Shown here one piece after another: positions 43,285 to 51,886 of a stretch of 64,000 nucleotides of DNA. A program made the translations under genes and the position numbers. Source of the DNA: Actinocatenispora sera (GTDB taxonomy: Bacteria; Actinomycetota; Actinomycetes; Mycobacteriales; Micromonosporaceae); the NCBI RefSeq assembly GCF_018324685.1, contig NZ_AP023354.1, forward strand, positions 1,426,001 through 1,490,000, written 5' to 3'. Below the pieces are notes generated by a model. The model ran no database searches. It saw only the letters and a program-made list of their open reading frames with translations, and was not told the DNA's origin. The stretch's first letter is position 1; every line of letters starts with the position of its first letter.

Positions 43285-43848
43285 TCAGATCGGGTGGAAG
43301 AAGGTGAGCGAACCGATCAGGGTCGCGTCGTGATGCAGCGGTGTGGCGATCGCGTCGACGGTACGCACCTGCGACCCGTGCCGCAGCCGCAGCAGGCCGC
43401 GGGACAGTGCGTCGGTGGCGAGCGCGGCGAGCGGCGGCAGCTTCGTCAGCTCCCACTCGGCGAGGCGGTTGCCGGCGGCGGTGAAGTCGACCGGGTGCAG
43501 CAGCCCGTCGAGCAGGCCGCGGCCGACCATGGCCGCCGGCTCGGGCAGACCGAGCAGTTCGAGCGTGGCCGGTGCGCAGGCGGTGACCAGCCCGGCGGCG
43601 TTCAGCAGCAGGCACGGGTCGGTGGCGCCGGCGACGACGGCGATCCAGCCGCGCAGCACGGCCTCGGCCGAGCCTGGCTGCTCCGGCGTGCCGGGCACGG
43701 CCAGCCCGGCGTCGACCAGGGCGCGGGCGGTGGCCGGCAGGGGCGCGCCCGGTGTGGGCGCCGGGAACTGGGCGGCGACCAGCGGCGAGGTGGGGGTGCG
43801 CGGCGAGGAGCGGGGCTGCTCCTCGCTGAGCGACAGTTCGACGTGCAC
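43285..43848 (-). CDS. PAS-domain protein
   Basis: A 187-residue cytoplasmic protein. A disordered N-terminus (about 1-55) precedes a PAS-like domain (ATDPCLLLNAAGLVTACAPA, then LLGLPEPAAMVGRGLLDGLL). The last part (LSRGLLRLRHGSQVRTVDAI) fits a PAS-core strand set. There is no output domain, so it may bind a small molecule or partner protein. The GTG at 43848 has GGAGGAA in front. It is divergent from arcA, with 185 bp between the starts. Confidence 0.72.
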   Translation of the reverse strand: MHVELSLSEEQPRSSPRTPTSPLVAAQFPAPTPGAPLPATARALVDAGLAVPGTPEQPGSAEAVLRGWIAVVAGATDPCLLLNAAGLVTACAPATLELLGLPEPAAMVGRGLLDGLLHPVDFTAAGNRLAEWELTKLPPLAALATDALSRGLLRLRHGSQVRTVDAIATPLHHDATLIGSLTFFHPI

Positions 43849-44033
43849 GGTTCCTCCCCAGCGCCGAGCGGACCGTGTGCTCATCGCGGCTAACAGTAAG
43901 CGAGGGGTACGACAGGACGGTATGACCCGTCCGTTTCCGGACAGATCAGGGGATTGGCGCCGAGTGGGCAGGGCTCGCCTCGACCGGCGGCCAGCGCCTG
44001 CCAACCCGCCACCTACCTCTTAGGCTCGGGGGC

Positions 44034-45269
44034 GTGACCAAGTCAACGACCGGGCACAGCGCGGTGCCCGACCGCACGCATCGAGTGGACACCGAGGTGG
44101 GGCGGCTGCGTACGGTGCTGCTGCACCGGCCCGGCCCGGAGCTCGCTCGGTTGACCCCGCGCAACAACGACTCGCTGCTGTTCGACGGGATTCCGTGGGT
44201 GGAGCGGGCCCGGGACGAGCACGACGCGTTCGCCGCGGCGCTGACCGGGCGCGGTGTCGAGGTGCTCTACCTGGCCGAGCTGCTCGCCGAGACGCTGACG
44301 GTGCCGGACGCGCGGGCCGAGCTGACCGAGGCGGTACTGGCCGATCACCGGCTCGGCGACACGCTGCGCCGCCGGGTGGCCGACTACCTGGCCGGGCAGA
44401 CGCCGGAGGCGCTGGCCACGGTGCTGACCGCGGGCCTGGCGCACGAGGAGCTGCGTACCGGTGGCGGGTTGGTCTACGCGCTGATGGACCGGCACGAGTT
44501 CGTCATCGACCCGCTGCCGAACCTGCTGTTCACCCGCGACTCCAGCGCCTGGGTCGGCGACCACGTCGCGGTGACCAGCCTGACCATGCCGGCGCGGTCC
44601 CGGGAAACCACGATCACCCGCGCCATCTACCGGCATCATCCGCGCTTCGCCGGCACCCCGCTGCTGTACGAGCCGAGCCTGGAGCACGTCGAGGGCGGTG
44701 ACGTGCTGCTGCTCGCGCCGGGGGTGATCGCGGTCGGCGTCGGCGAGCGGACCACGCCGGCAGGGGCGGAGCGGCTGGCCCGGCGCTGCTTCGACCGGGG
44801 CCTCGCGCACACCGTGCTGGCGGTACCGATCGCGCAGGACCGGGCGACGATGCACCTGGACACGGTCTGCACGATGGTCGACGTCGACGCGGTGGTGATG
44901 TACCCGAACGTGGCCGACCGGCTCGCCGCGTACACGGTGACCGAGGCCGGGCCGGGCGAGGTGGCGGTGGCCGGGCCGGAGCCGTTCCTGCCGGCGGCGG
45001 CGAAGGCGATGGGCATCGACACGCTGCGGCTGATCGACACCGGGCTGGATCCGGTGACCGCCGAGCGCGAGCAGTGGGACGACGGCAACAACACGCTGGC
45101 GATCGCGCCTCGGGTGTGCGTGGCGTACGAGCGGAACACCGAGACGAACGCCCGGCTCGAGGACTCGGGTGTCGAGGTCATCCGGATCGCCGGCTCGGAG
45201 CTGGGGTCCGGCCGCGGCGGCCCGCGGTGCATGTCGTGCCCCATCCACCGCGACCCTGTGGATAACTGA
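44034..45269 (+). CDS. arcA: Arginine deiminase
   Basis: A 411-residue cytoplasmic enzyme hydrolysing arginine to citrulline and ammonia, the first step of the ATP-yielding deiminase pathway. The catalytic cysteine is in [13 protein letters not shown] at the C-terminus. The catalytic histidine lies in [12 protein letters not shown] and the substrate-binding aspartates in [13 protein letters not shown] and [10 protein letters not shown]. The start GTG at 44034 heads the family opening [20 protein letters not shown]. No arcB or arcC partner is in the window. The stop codon overlaps the first of four DnaA-box-like motifs. Confidence 0.95.
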   Translation: MTKSTTGHSAVPDRTHRVDTEVGRLRTVLLHRPGPELARLTPRNNDSLLFDGIPWVERARDEHDAFAAALTGRGVEVLYLAELLAETLTVPDARAELTEAVLADHRLGDTLRRRVADYLAGQTPEALATVLTAGLAHEELRTGGGLVYALMDRHEFVIDPLPNLLFTRDSSAWVGDHVAVTSLTMPARSRETTITRAIYRHHPRFAGTPLLYEPSLEHVEGGDVLLLAPGVIAVGVGERTTPAGAERLARRCFDRGLAHTVLAVPIAQDRATMHLDTVCTMVDVDAVVMYPNVADRLAAYTVTEAGPGEVAVAGPEPFLPAAAKAMGIDTLRLIDTGLDPVTAEREQWDDGNNTLAIAPRVCVAYERNTETNARLEDSGVEVIRIAGSELGSGRGGPRCMSCPIHRDPVDN

Positions 45270-45328
45270 CCCGAGCCTGTGGAAAACCCGGTGGACAGTC
45301 GCGGCCGCCTGTGGATAGCTGTGGGTAA
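45257..45328 (+). promoter_or_regulatory. Cluster of DnaA-box-like motifs
   Basis: Four 9-mers in the same orientation occur within 72 bp: TGTGGATAA (45257), TGTGGAAAA (45278), TGTGGATAG (45310) and TGTGGGTAA (45320). The first is the exact complement of the consensus DnaA box TTATCCACA; the second fits the degenerate consensus; the others have one change. They overlap and follow the arcA stop. No replication-origin genes are near. Confidence 0.45.
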
Positions 45329-45381
45329 CCGGTGGAGGACGCCGCTGCCGACCGGACCGACAGGGTGTTCTCGGCCCTTTG

Positions 45382-45406
45382 CTCTGCTTCCTCAGAGGAA
45401 GCAGAG
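45382..45406. terminator. Hairpin with 11-bp arms between convergent genes
   Basis: CTCTGCTTCCT (45382-45392) and AGGAAGCAGAG (45396-45406) enclose the loop CAG. The arms repeat the inner part of the larger hairpin at 45426-45470. It is probably part of a bidirectional terminator between arcA and the carotenoid oxygenase. Confidence 0.7.
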
Positions 45407-45425
45407 GCGCCGCGCATCAGCGGGT

Positions 45426-45470
45426 GCTTCCCATGAGGAAGCAGAGCCGCTCTGCTTCCTCATGGGAAGC
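45426..45470. terminator. Perfect 21-bp inverted repeat between convergent genes
   Basis: Arms at 45426-45446 (beginning GCTTCCCATGAGG) and 45450-45470 (ending CATGGGAAGC) pair at all 21 positions around a 3-base loop CCG. It lies 8 bases before the stop of the leftward oxygenase gene. It is very probably a strong terminator for both flanking genes. Confidence 0.8.
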
Positions 45471-45477
45471 GCGTCGG

Positions 45478-46839
45478 TCAGTCGGGCAGCCAGCAGCCGT
45501 GGAAGCCGGCCGGCACCCGGCGGGGCAGCAGCACCGCGCCGACCTCGGTGAGGTCGTGGGCGTCCAGGCAGCGCAGCTCGGAACCGTTCAGGGTGGACAC
45601 GATCGACAGCAGCCAGCCCTCGTCCTCGCTGGCACCGTCGGCGGCGCGGACGAACTCCGCCTCGCCGGGCCGCCCCGCCACCTCGATCGCGCTGGCCGCG
45701 CCGGACACCGTGTCGTACTTGACGATCTCGCCACCGCCGACCGTGTACCGGTAGCGGCTCGGCCGGCCGACCAGCTCGTCGTTGATCGTCGGGAACTCGA
45801 CCGACCGATCGTCCAGCTGCTGCTCGGACACGGTGCCCGCGGCCGGGTCGATCGTCCACCGGTGCAGGCTGGCGCCGGCCGCGGCGTCGCTCGCGACCAC
45901 GCCGCCCGCCGCCCGGCTGGCCTCGGAGGGGCTGCCCCCGCCCGCGTGCGCGGCCTCGGTACCGGCGGTGGTGCCGCCGATGCCGGACCACTGCGCCAGG
46001 AACGAACCCGGCGTGTACCGCACGGCGTCGAGGACCACGTGGCCCGCGGCGTCCTCGTGCGCGTTGCCGACGTGGAAGACGTAGCACGGGTCGATCTCGA
46101 TCCAGCGCACCGGCCCGCCGCCGAGCGGCATCACGCCGAGGCGCGCGCCGTACCCGTCGCTCCACTGGTACGGCATGCCGCGGCCGACCAGGCTCATGTC
46201 GAACACGACTGGAAGGTCGAGCCAGACCGCGTGGTGCTCGGTGATGGCGAAGTCGTGCATCATCGTCGGCCCGGGTACGTCGATGACCCGGGTGTCGAGC
46301 AGGTCGCCGGCGGCGGTGAGCCGGTGGTAGGTCAGGTACGGCGGGAGCGCGCCGTAGCCGAAGACGTGCAGGTCACCGGTGGCCGGGTCGAGCTTGGGGT
46401 GGGCGGTGAACGCGGTGGTCAGCCGCCCGCCGAAGTCCACCGGGCCGACCGTGTCCAGCTCCGGGGTCAGCTCGTACGGGAAGCCGGACTCCACGAGGGC
46501 GAGGATCTTGTCGGCGTGCCGGACCACGCTGGTGTTCGCCGGCACGGCGGTCCGGTCGAGGCCGCGCTCGGACACGAACGGCTTGCCGGCCAGGCTCGCG
46601 GTGCGCACCCAGCGGTTGCGGTACCACTCGGCGCGGCCGTTGCGCAGCCGCACACCGTGCACCATGCCGGCGCCGGCGAACCAGTGGCCGGGGTCCTGGC
46701 CGGGCAGCGGGTTCGGCCCGTTCCGGAAGTACCGGCCGGTCAGCTCGGGCGGCAGGGTGCCGCGGATCGGCAGGTCGACCGCGTCGATCTCGTCCGGGAC
46801 GGGGGCGAGCAGGCCCTCCAGGTACGCGGTGTCGGTCAT
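45478..46839 (-). CDS. Carotenoid oxygenase family protein
   Basis: A 453-residue non-haem iron enzyme that cleaves carotenoid, apocarotenoid or stilbene double bonds with oxygen. The four iron-binding histidines are seen in FTAHPKLD, MMHDFAITE, CYVFHVGNAHED and the C-terminal GFHGCWLPD. GRYFRNGPNPLP is the family opening. The length is typical. The ATG at 46839 has GGAGG. Two copies of a GACATGTCAA site lie just upstream. No carotenoid synthesis genes are adjacent, so the substrate is open. Confidence 0.9.
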   Translation of the reverse strand: MTDTAYLEGLLAPVPDEIDAVDLPIRGTLPPELTGRYFRNGPNPLPGQDPGHWFAGAGMVHGVRLRNGRAEWYRNRWVRTASLAGKPFVSERGLDRTAVPANTSVVRHADKILALVESGFPYELTPELDTVGPVDFGGRLTTAFTAHPKLDPATGDLHVFGYGALPPYLTYHRLTAAGDLLDTRVIDVPGPTMMHDFAITEHHAVWLDLPVVFDMSLVGRGMPYQWSDGYGARLGVMPLGGGPVRWIEIDPCYVFHVGNAHEDAAGHVVLDAVRYTPGSFLAQWSGIGGTTAGTEAAHAGGGSPSEASRAAGGVVASDAAAGASLHRWTIDPAAGTVSEQQLDDRSVEFPTINDELVGRPSRYRYTVGGGEIVKYDTVSGAASAIEVAGRPGEAEFVRAADGASEDEGWLLSIVSTLNGSELRCLDAHDLTEVGAVLLPRRVPAGFHGCWLPD

Positions 46840-46863
46840 GGCCGCCTCCAATGATTCGCCATC

Positions 46864-46902
46864 GACATGTCAAAGCTAGAATATCCATCACTGACATGTC
46901 AA
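46864..46902. promoter_or_regulatory. Paired GACATGTCAA sites upstream of the carotenoid oxygenase gene
   Basis: GACATGTCAA occurs at 46864 and again at 46893; the second forms the exact palindrome TGACATGTCA. The copies are 29 bp apart, about 25-60 bases upstream of the oxygenase start, in an AT-rich stretch. They look like a paired operator for a dimeric regulator. Confidence 0.55.
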
Positions 46903-47023
46903 TACTGGAATGATGATCCTTCCCCTGACCCCAGCGTGGTCGATCGGCAACCGGCCGGCCGCGAGTCCGCCCAGATGCCGTCCGTGCGGGCCGCCGAACT
47001 CGCGGCAGGGCGTGCGAGGACCG

Positions 47024-48655
47024 CTAGATCAGCGGCAGGGCGACGGTGAAGGTGCTGCCCGACCCCGGCGTGCTCACCGCGGTCAGGCTGCCTCCGTGGT
47101 CGGTCACCAGCTGCCGCGCGATGGTCAGCCCGAGGCCGCTGCGCCCACCGCCGCGGGCCGGGTCGGCCCGCCAGAACCGGTCGAACAGGTGCGGCAGGTC
47201 GGCCGGATCGATGCCGCTGCCGGTGTCCGTCACGTCGAGCCGGGCCCGGCCGTCACCGGCGGCGACGGCCAGCACGATGCGACCACCGGCCGGCGTCGCG
47301 GCCAGCGCGTTGCGGATCAGGTTGCCGACCGCCTGCCGCAGCCGCTCCGGGTCGCCGGACACCACGGCCGGCCCATGCCGCTCGACGGCGAGCGTCACGC
47401 CGGCCGCCTCGGCGTTCCCGGAATGCGCGGTACGGCACGCCGCCGCGACTTCGCCGAGATCGACCGGCTCCCGGTGGTAGCTCAACGCACCCGACTCGGC
47501 GAGCGCGAGTACCTGGAGGTCGTCGACGATGCGCTGTTGCAGTAGCGCCTCGTCGTGCAGCGAGGCGAACAGCTCCGGGCTGGGCGGCAGTACCCCGTCG
47601 GCCAGCGCCTCCAGGTAGCCGCGCAGGTTGGCCAGCGGCGTACGCAGCTCGTGCGCCACGTCCGCGATCTGCTGCCGCTGCCGCTCCTCGCTCGCCGCGA
47701 GCGATGCGGCCATCCGGTTGAAGGCGCGGCCGAGCTGGGCGATCTCGTCCCGCCCCGACACCGGTACCGGGCCGGCGCCGGCGCCGTCGCCGAGCTGCCG
47801 GGCGGCCGCCGTCAACGCCCGTACCGGTCGCAGCACGCGCCGGCTGAGCAGCACCGCGGCGGCCACGGCCGCGAGCGCCACGATGCCGGCGACCAGCACC
47901 GTCGGGCCGGCACCGATGGCCGGGTCCGTCTGCCCGCGGGCACCGACGTACACCCGCACCGAGTCGGGTGCGTACCTCCCGACGTGCGCGGCGAACCAGC
48001 GGTTCAGGCACGAGGCGAAGGAGGTCGTCGCGTCCCGCAGGCAGGCACGCAAGGCGCGCTTGAAGTCCTTGGCCTCGGCCGTCGACGGTGCCGCCCGGTC
48101 GGCGGAACTCCGGCAGCGATGCTCGGCCGCCGAGCCACCGCCGGTCGGGTGGTACTCCGGGACCCCGGCCGGCCCCGTCGTGGCCAGTACGGCGCCGCCG
48201 GCCGCCTGCACGCACCGCGCGTACCCCGACTCCCGCACGTAGCTGGTGAACGAGGACCAGACCGTGGTCAGGGTCTGCCCCTGGCCGGCCCGGTCGGCCA
48301 GCCGCAGTGTCGGCCGCGGGTCGGCGAGCGTGGCCGGCCCGACCACCGCCCGGGCGGGACGGCCGGCCAGCAGATCGGAGTCGGCGATCAGGTCACCGGA
48401 CACGGTCTCCACCCGTACCCGCAGGCCGGTGCGCCGCGAGATGGCGGTCACCGTGGCGGACACCCCGGACCAGCCGGCGTGCTCCCGGCCGTACCGGCCG
48501 AGCTCGTCGGTGACGCGCAGCACGTCCCGGTTGGCGGCGGTGACCGAGTCGGTGAGCTGACCGGACGCCTGGTGCAGGGTCAGCCACGCGGTCGCCACCG
48601 TCGCGGTGACGGCGATCAGCAGCGTCAACGCGAGTACCCGGAACCGGAAACTCAC
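47024..48655 (-). CDS. Sensor histidine kinase (BaeS-like)
   Basis: A 543-residue membrane kinase with an unusually long sensor of about 220 residues between helices at about 5-25 and 250-270. The sensor has four cysteines (C148, C181, C205, C216) that could form disulfides. HAMP, then H335 in IADVAHELRTPLANL, then N, G1 and G2 boxes as GNLIRNALAA, VTDTGSGID and GRSGLGLTIA. It lies 37 bp after its response regulator. With that regulator it is divergent from the MacAB-like operon it probably controls. The signal is unknown. Confidence 0.92.
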   Translation of the reverse strand: MSFRFRVLALTLLIAVTATVATAWLTLHQASGQLTDSVTAANRDVLRVTDELGRYGREHAGWSGVSATVTAISRRTGLRVRVETVSGDLIADSDLLAGRPARAVVGPATLADPRPTLRLADRAGQGQTLTTVWSSFTSYVRESGYARCVQAAGGAVLATTGPAGVPEYHPTGGGSAAEHRCRSSADRAAPSTAEAKDFKRALRACLRDATTSFASCLNRWFAAHVGRYAPDSVRVYVGARGQTDPAIGAGPTVLVAGIVALAAVAAAVLLSRRVLRPVRALTAAARQLGDGAGAGPVPVSGRDEIAQLGRAFNRMAASLAASEERQRQQIADVAHELRTPLANLRGYLEALADGVLPPSPELFASLHDEALLQQRIVDDLQVLALAESGALSYHREPVDLGEVAAACRTAHSGNAEAAGVTLAVERHGPAVVSGDPERLRQAVGNLIRNALAATPAGGRIVLAVAAGDGRARLDVTDTGSGIDPADLPHLFDRFWRADPARGGGRSGLGLTIARQLVTDHGGSLTAVSTPGSGSTFTVALPLI

Positions 48656-48692
48656 CCGAACCCCGACTTCGGCCGTACCCCGGCCGGCCGGC

Positions 48693-49379
48693 TCACCGTG
48701 GCTCCCGCAGCCGGTAGCCCCGGCCGTACACGGTCTGCACGTACCTGGGCGCGGCCGGATCCGGTTCGATCTTGCGGCGCAGGTTCATCACGTGCGCGTC
48801 CACCGTACGGGCCAGCACGTGCTGGTCGAAGCCGAAGACCCGGTCGATGATCTGCGCCCGCGTCAGCACCCGTCCCGGCTCGGCTGCGAGCGCCCGCAGG
48901 ATCGCGAACTCCTTGCCGGTCAACGACACCGGGCGGCCGGCGACCCGTACCTCGAAGCGGCCGGCGTCGATCGTCAGGTCGTCGACGACCAGCACGTCGT
49001 CGTCCGCCGCACCGCGGCCGGCCCGGCGCAGCAGGGCTCGTACCCGGGCAACCAGCTCCCGCGGGCTGTACGGCTTGGTCAGGTAGTCGTCGGCGCCGAG
49101 GTCGAGGCCGAGCAGCAGGTCGTTCTCGGTGCTGCGGGCGGTCACCAGCAGGATCGGCAGGTCCGACTCGGCGCGCAGGATCCGGCACACGTCCAGCCCG
49201 TCCACGACCGGCATCAGCACGTCGAGCACGACCAGGTCCGGCGCCTGCGCGCGGGCGCGTTCCAGCGCGGCCCGGCCGTCTGCCGCCACGGCCACCGCGT
49301 GCCCCTCGCGTTCCAGGTAGAGCCGGAGCAGGTTCGCCTGCTTCGGATCGTCCTCCGCCACCAGTATCCGAGCCGCCAC
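48693..49379 (-). CDS. OmpR-family response regulator
   Basis: A 228-residue regulator. The receiver domain has the acidic pair E9/D10/D11, phospho-acceptor D53 in LVVLDVLMPVVD and the KPYS lysine near 103. The winged helix ends PRYVQTVYGRGYRLRE. The GTG at 49379 has GGAGGT five bases upstream. It is paired with the kinase downstream. The 11-bp direct repeat at 49463-49484, between this gene and the divergent lipoprotein gene, is its likely binding site. Confidence 0.92.
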   Translation of the reverse strand: MAARILVAEDDPKQANLLRLYLEREGHAVAVAADGRAALERARAQAPDLVVLDVLMPVVDGLDVCRILRAESDLPILLVTARSTENDLLLGLDLGADDYLTKPYSPRELVARVRALLRRAGRGAADDDVLVVDDLTIDAGRFEVRVAGRPVSLTGKEFAILRALAAEPGRVLTRAQIIDRVFGFDQHVLARTVDAHVMNLRRKIEPDPAAPRYVQTVYGRGYRLREPR

Positions 49380-49462
49380 ACCGCACCTCCCGGCGACACA
49401 GTACGGGCGGCCCGGCCGTACGGGCAGGGGGCGCGGACGGCGGCACCGGTACCGAACGGGAT

Positions 49463-49484
49463 CTTCAACGGTTCTTCATCGGTG
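49463..49484. promoter_or_regulatory. 11-bp direct-repeat operator
   Basis: CTTCAACGGTT (49463-49473) and CTTCATCGGTG (49474-49484) are adjacent direct repeats with exact 11-bp period, the geometry OmpR/PhoB regulators use. They lie 47 bp before the lipoprotein start and about 85 bp before the regulator start. TAGCGT at 49491-49496 may be part of the -10 region. Confidence 0.6.
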
Positions 49485-49530
49485 TGCTCCTAGCGTCGCC
49501 GGCGTTGCGTACCCGAGTCGAGGAGATGCC

Positions 49531-50070
49531 GTGCGCAAGCACCTGATCTGGGTCGCGGCCGTCGCGACGTTGGCGTTGAGCGGCTGCGGCGGAAGCACCG
49601 GTCCCCAGGTGGCGTCAGCCGGCGGGAAACCGTCCGCGGCGAGCAAGAGCGACGAGCGCACCGCGTACGTGGACGGGGTCCGGGAGTGGGTGAAATGCCT
49701 GCGCAAGCACCACGTACAGGTGTCGGATCCGGATTCGAAGGGGAACGTCGAGTTCACCGGCGACAAGGCGAAGCTGAAGGCGGACCCTGCCTTCCGGGCC
49801 GCGCAGGAGGCGTGCAAGGACAAGGTGCCGCCGCTCCCGCCCGACCTGGAGGACCGGCCCACCCTGTCGCCGCAGGAGATCGCCAAGCGGCGGCAGTACG
49901 CGAGGTGCATGCGCTCGCACGGCGCGCCGGACTATCCGGATCCGGGCGCGGACGGCTACTTCCCGGACCCCGAGGGCAACCAGGACGGCGCCGGCCTGCG
50001 GCGCGCCACCAAGGCATGCGCGTCCATCCTGGGCCTCCAACCCGAACCCACCGGCAAGGCCAAGGGCTGA
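49531..50070 (+). CDS. Secreted lipoprotein of unknown function
   Basis: A 179-residue lipoprotein with lipobox LSGC (Cys19) after a short signal peptide. The mature part has repeated CMRSHG/KCLRKHH motifs (WVKCLRKHHVQVSDPDSKG and YARCMRSHGAPDYPDPGADG) and further cysteines. This pattern is common in actinobacterial lipoproteins placed before MacAB-like exporters. Its stop overlaps the next start by one base (TGATG), so it is translationally coupled. The role is unknown; it could present or sense a substrate at the cell surface. Confidence 0.8.
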   Translation: MRKHLIWVAAVATLALSGCGGSTGPQVASAGGKPSAASKSDERTAYVDGVREWVKCLRKHHVQVSDPDSKGNVEFTGDKAKLKADPAFRAAQEACKDKVPPLPPDLEDRPTLSPQEIAKRRQYARCMRSHGAPDYPDPGADGYFPDPEGNQDGAGLRRATKACASILGLQPEPTGKAKG

Positions 50071-51098
50071 TGCGTCGTCGCATCCGTACCGTCGCGATCG
50101 CGGCCGGAGCGGTCGCGGTGCTGGTCGTGGCGGGCGCGGCGGCGGTCGGGCTGGGCGGCCGGCACCCCGCGGCGACCGGCACCAGCCCGAAGTCGACCGG
50201 CACGGCCACGGTGGTGCGCCGCGACCTCGTCCGGTACGTCTCGGCGGACGGCGAGGTCGGCTACGGCGCCAGCGCCCCGGTGACGTGCAAGGCGGCCGGC
50301 ACGATCACCTGGCTGCCGGCCACCGGTAAGACCGTCTCCCGCGGCGAGCAGCTCGTCCGGGTCGACGACCGTCCGGTGGTCCTGCTCTACGGGACCCTGC
50401 CGATGTACCGGGAGCTGAAGGACCGCACGGTCGGCAACGACGTGCGCCAGTTCGAGCAGAACCTCGCCGCGCTCGGGTACGGCGACTTCACCGTCGACGA
50501 CACGTACTCGCCGTTGACCGCGGCGGCGGTCAAGCGCTGGCAGCACGATCTGGGCGTACCCGAGACCGGCACCGTGGCCGCGGCCGACGTCGTGATCCAA
50601 CCCCACGCGGTACGCGTGGCGCGGCGCCTGGTGCGCCCCGGCGCCGCGAGCCCGGCCGACGTGGTCTCCGTCGGCGGCAGTACCAAGGTCGTCACCGCCT
50701 CGTTCGGTGAGGACGACGCGGACTGGGCGAAACACGGGGCGTCGGTCACCGTGACGCTGCCCGACGGCGGGGTCGTCGCGGGCACGGTGGCCTCGGCGAA
50801 CCTCGGCGTCAGCGACAACGAGCCGGTGGTGCGCGTGACGGTACGGGTGGCCGAGGACCAGCGGCTCACCAACGCGGCGAAGGTGGTCGTGCGGCACGTG
50901 GCGCAGCGCCACCGCGGCGTGCTCGCGGTACCGGTCGACGCGCTGCTCGCCCTCGCCGAGGGCGGCTACGGCGTGGAGACGGTCGTGGCCGGGCACAGCC
51001 GGCTCGTCGCCGTGCACACCGGCATGGTCGCCGACGGGCTGATCGAGATCTCCGGCAACGGGATCCACGCCGGCACCACGGTACGGGTGCCGCGGTGA
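50070..51098 (+). CDS. Membrane-fusion protein with peptidoglycan-binding domain
   Basis: A 342-residue protein. One membrane helix (about 7-29), a biotinyl/HlyD-like hairpin ([20 protein letters not shown]), then a PG_binding_1 domain (about 125-175, [15 protein letters not shown] and [17 protein letters not shown]), then beta-barrel domains ([20 protein letters not shown]). This is the actinobacterial replacement for MacA: it connects the ABC permease to the cell wall. It overlaps its neighbours on both sides and is the central gene of the export operon. Confidence 0.87.
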   Translation: MRRRIRTVAIAAGAVAVLVVAGAAAVGLGGRHPAATGTSPKSTGTATVVRRDLVRYVSADGEVGYGASAPVTCKAAGTITWLPATGKTVSRGEQLVRVDDRPVVLLYGTLPMYRELKDRTVGNDVRQFEQNLAALGYGDFTVDDTYSPLTAAAVKRWQHDLGVPETGTVAAADVVIQPHAVRVARRLVRPGAASPADVVSVGGSTKVVTASFGEDDADWAKHGASVTVTLPDGGVVAGTVASANLGVSDNEPVVRVTVRVAEDQRLTNAAKVVVRHVAQRHRGVLAVPVDALLALAEGGYGVETVVAGHSRLVAVHTGMVADGLIEISGNGIHAGTTVRVPR

Positions 51099-51886
51099 CC
51101 GCGCCGGGCGTCGAGCTGGTGCGGCTCACCGGGGTGACGAAGACCTACCCGGGCCCGGTGACGGCGCTGGCCGGCGTCGATCTGACGATCCGCGCCGGCG
51201 AGTTCGTGGCGATCGTCGGACCGTCCGGGTCGGGCAAGTCGACGCTGCTGCAACTGCTCGGCACGCTCGACGAACCGACCTCCGGCACGGTACGGATCGC
51301 CGGACACGACATCGCCGCGCTGCCGGACCGGTCCCGTTCGGCGCTGCGGGCCGGCACGATCGGCTTCGTGTTCCAGCAGTTCCACCTCGCCGCCGGGGTC
51401 CCGGCCGACGAGAACGTCGCCGACGGCCTGCTGTACGCCGGGGTACCGCGGCGGCGCCGGCTGCAGGCGGCGCGGGAGGCGCTGGAGCGGGTCGGTCTCG
51501 GGCACCGGCTCGACCACCGGCCGAACGAACTGTCCGGTGGCGAACGGCAACGGGTCGCGATCGCGCGGGCGTTGCTCGGCTCGCCACCGCTGCTGCTGGC
51601 CGACGAACCGACCGGCAACCTGGACTCGGCCGCCGGCGAGACCGTGCTGGCGCTGCTCACCGACCTGCACGCGACCGGTACCACGGTCGTCATCATCACC
51701 CACGACCGGAGGATCGCGGCCCTGCCGCCGCGCCAGATCGCGGTCCGGGATGGCCGTGTCGTCGCCGACACCGAACAGGACGGGCATCGTGCACGGACAT
51801 CGGAGCCGGCTCGGGGCCCGGTGCGGCCGGCGGAACCGGATCCGGGCCCGGCGCAGGCAGCGGACTGGGGTGGGCGTCGTGGGTGA
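51095..51886 (+). CDS. ABC transporter ATP-binding protein (MacB/LolD type)
   Basis: A 263-residue ATPase of the MacB/LolD group. Walker [10 protein letters not shown] (42-50), Q-loop FVFQQFHL, signature LSGGERQR (146-153), Walker B LLLADEP (166-172) and the H-loop IITHDRR are all present. A disordered tail of about 35 residues follows. The start overlaps the membrane-fusion gene by 4 bases and the stop overlaps the permease start region. It drives export by the FtsX-like permease encoded next. Confidence 0.93.
   Translation: MTAPGVELVRLTGVTKTYPGPVTALAGVDLTIRAGEFVAIVGPSGSGKSTLLQLLGTLDEPTSGTVRIAGHDIAALPDRSRSALRAGTIGFVFQQFHLAAGVPADENVADGLLYAGVPRRRRLQAAREALERVGLGHRLDHRPNELSGGERQRVAIARALLGSPPLLLADEPTGNLDSAAGETVLALLTDLHATGTTVVIITHDRRIAALPPRQIAVRDGRVVADTEQDGHRARTSEPARGPVRPAEPDPGPAQAADWGGRRG

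Noticed and set aside
45257-45328. Full replication origin
   Set aside because: There are only four DnaA-like boxes, no AT-rich unwinding region and no dnaA, dnaN or gyr genes nearby, so only a box cluster is claimed.
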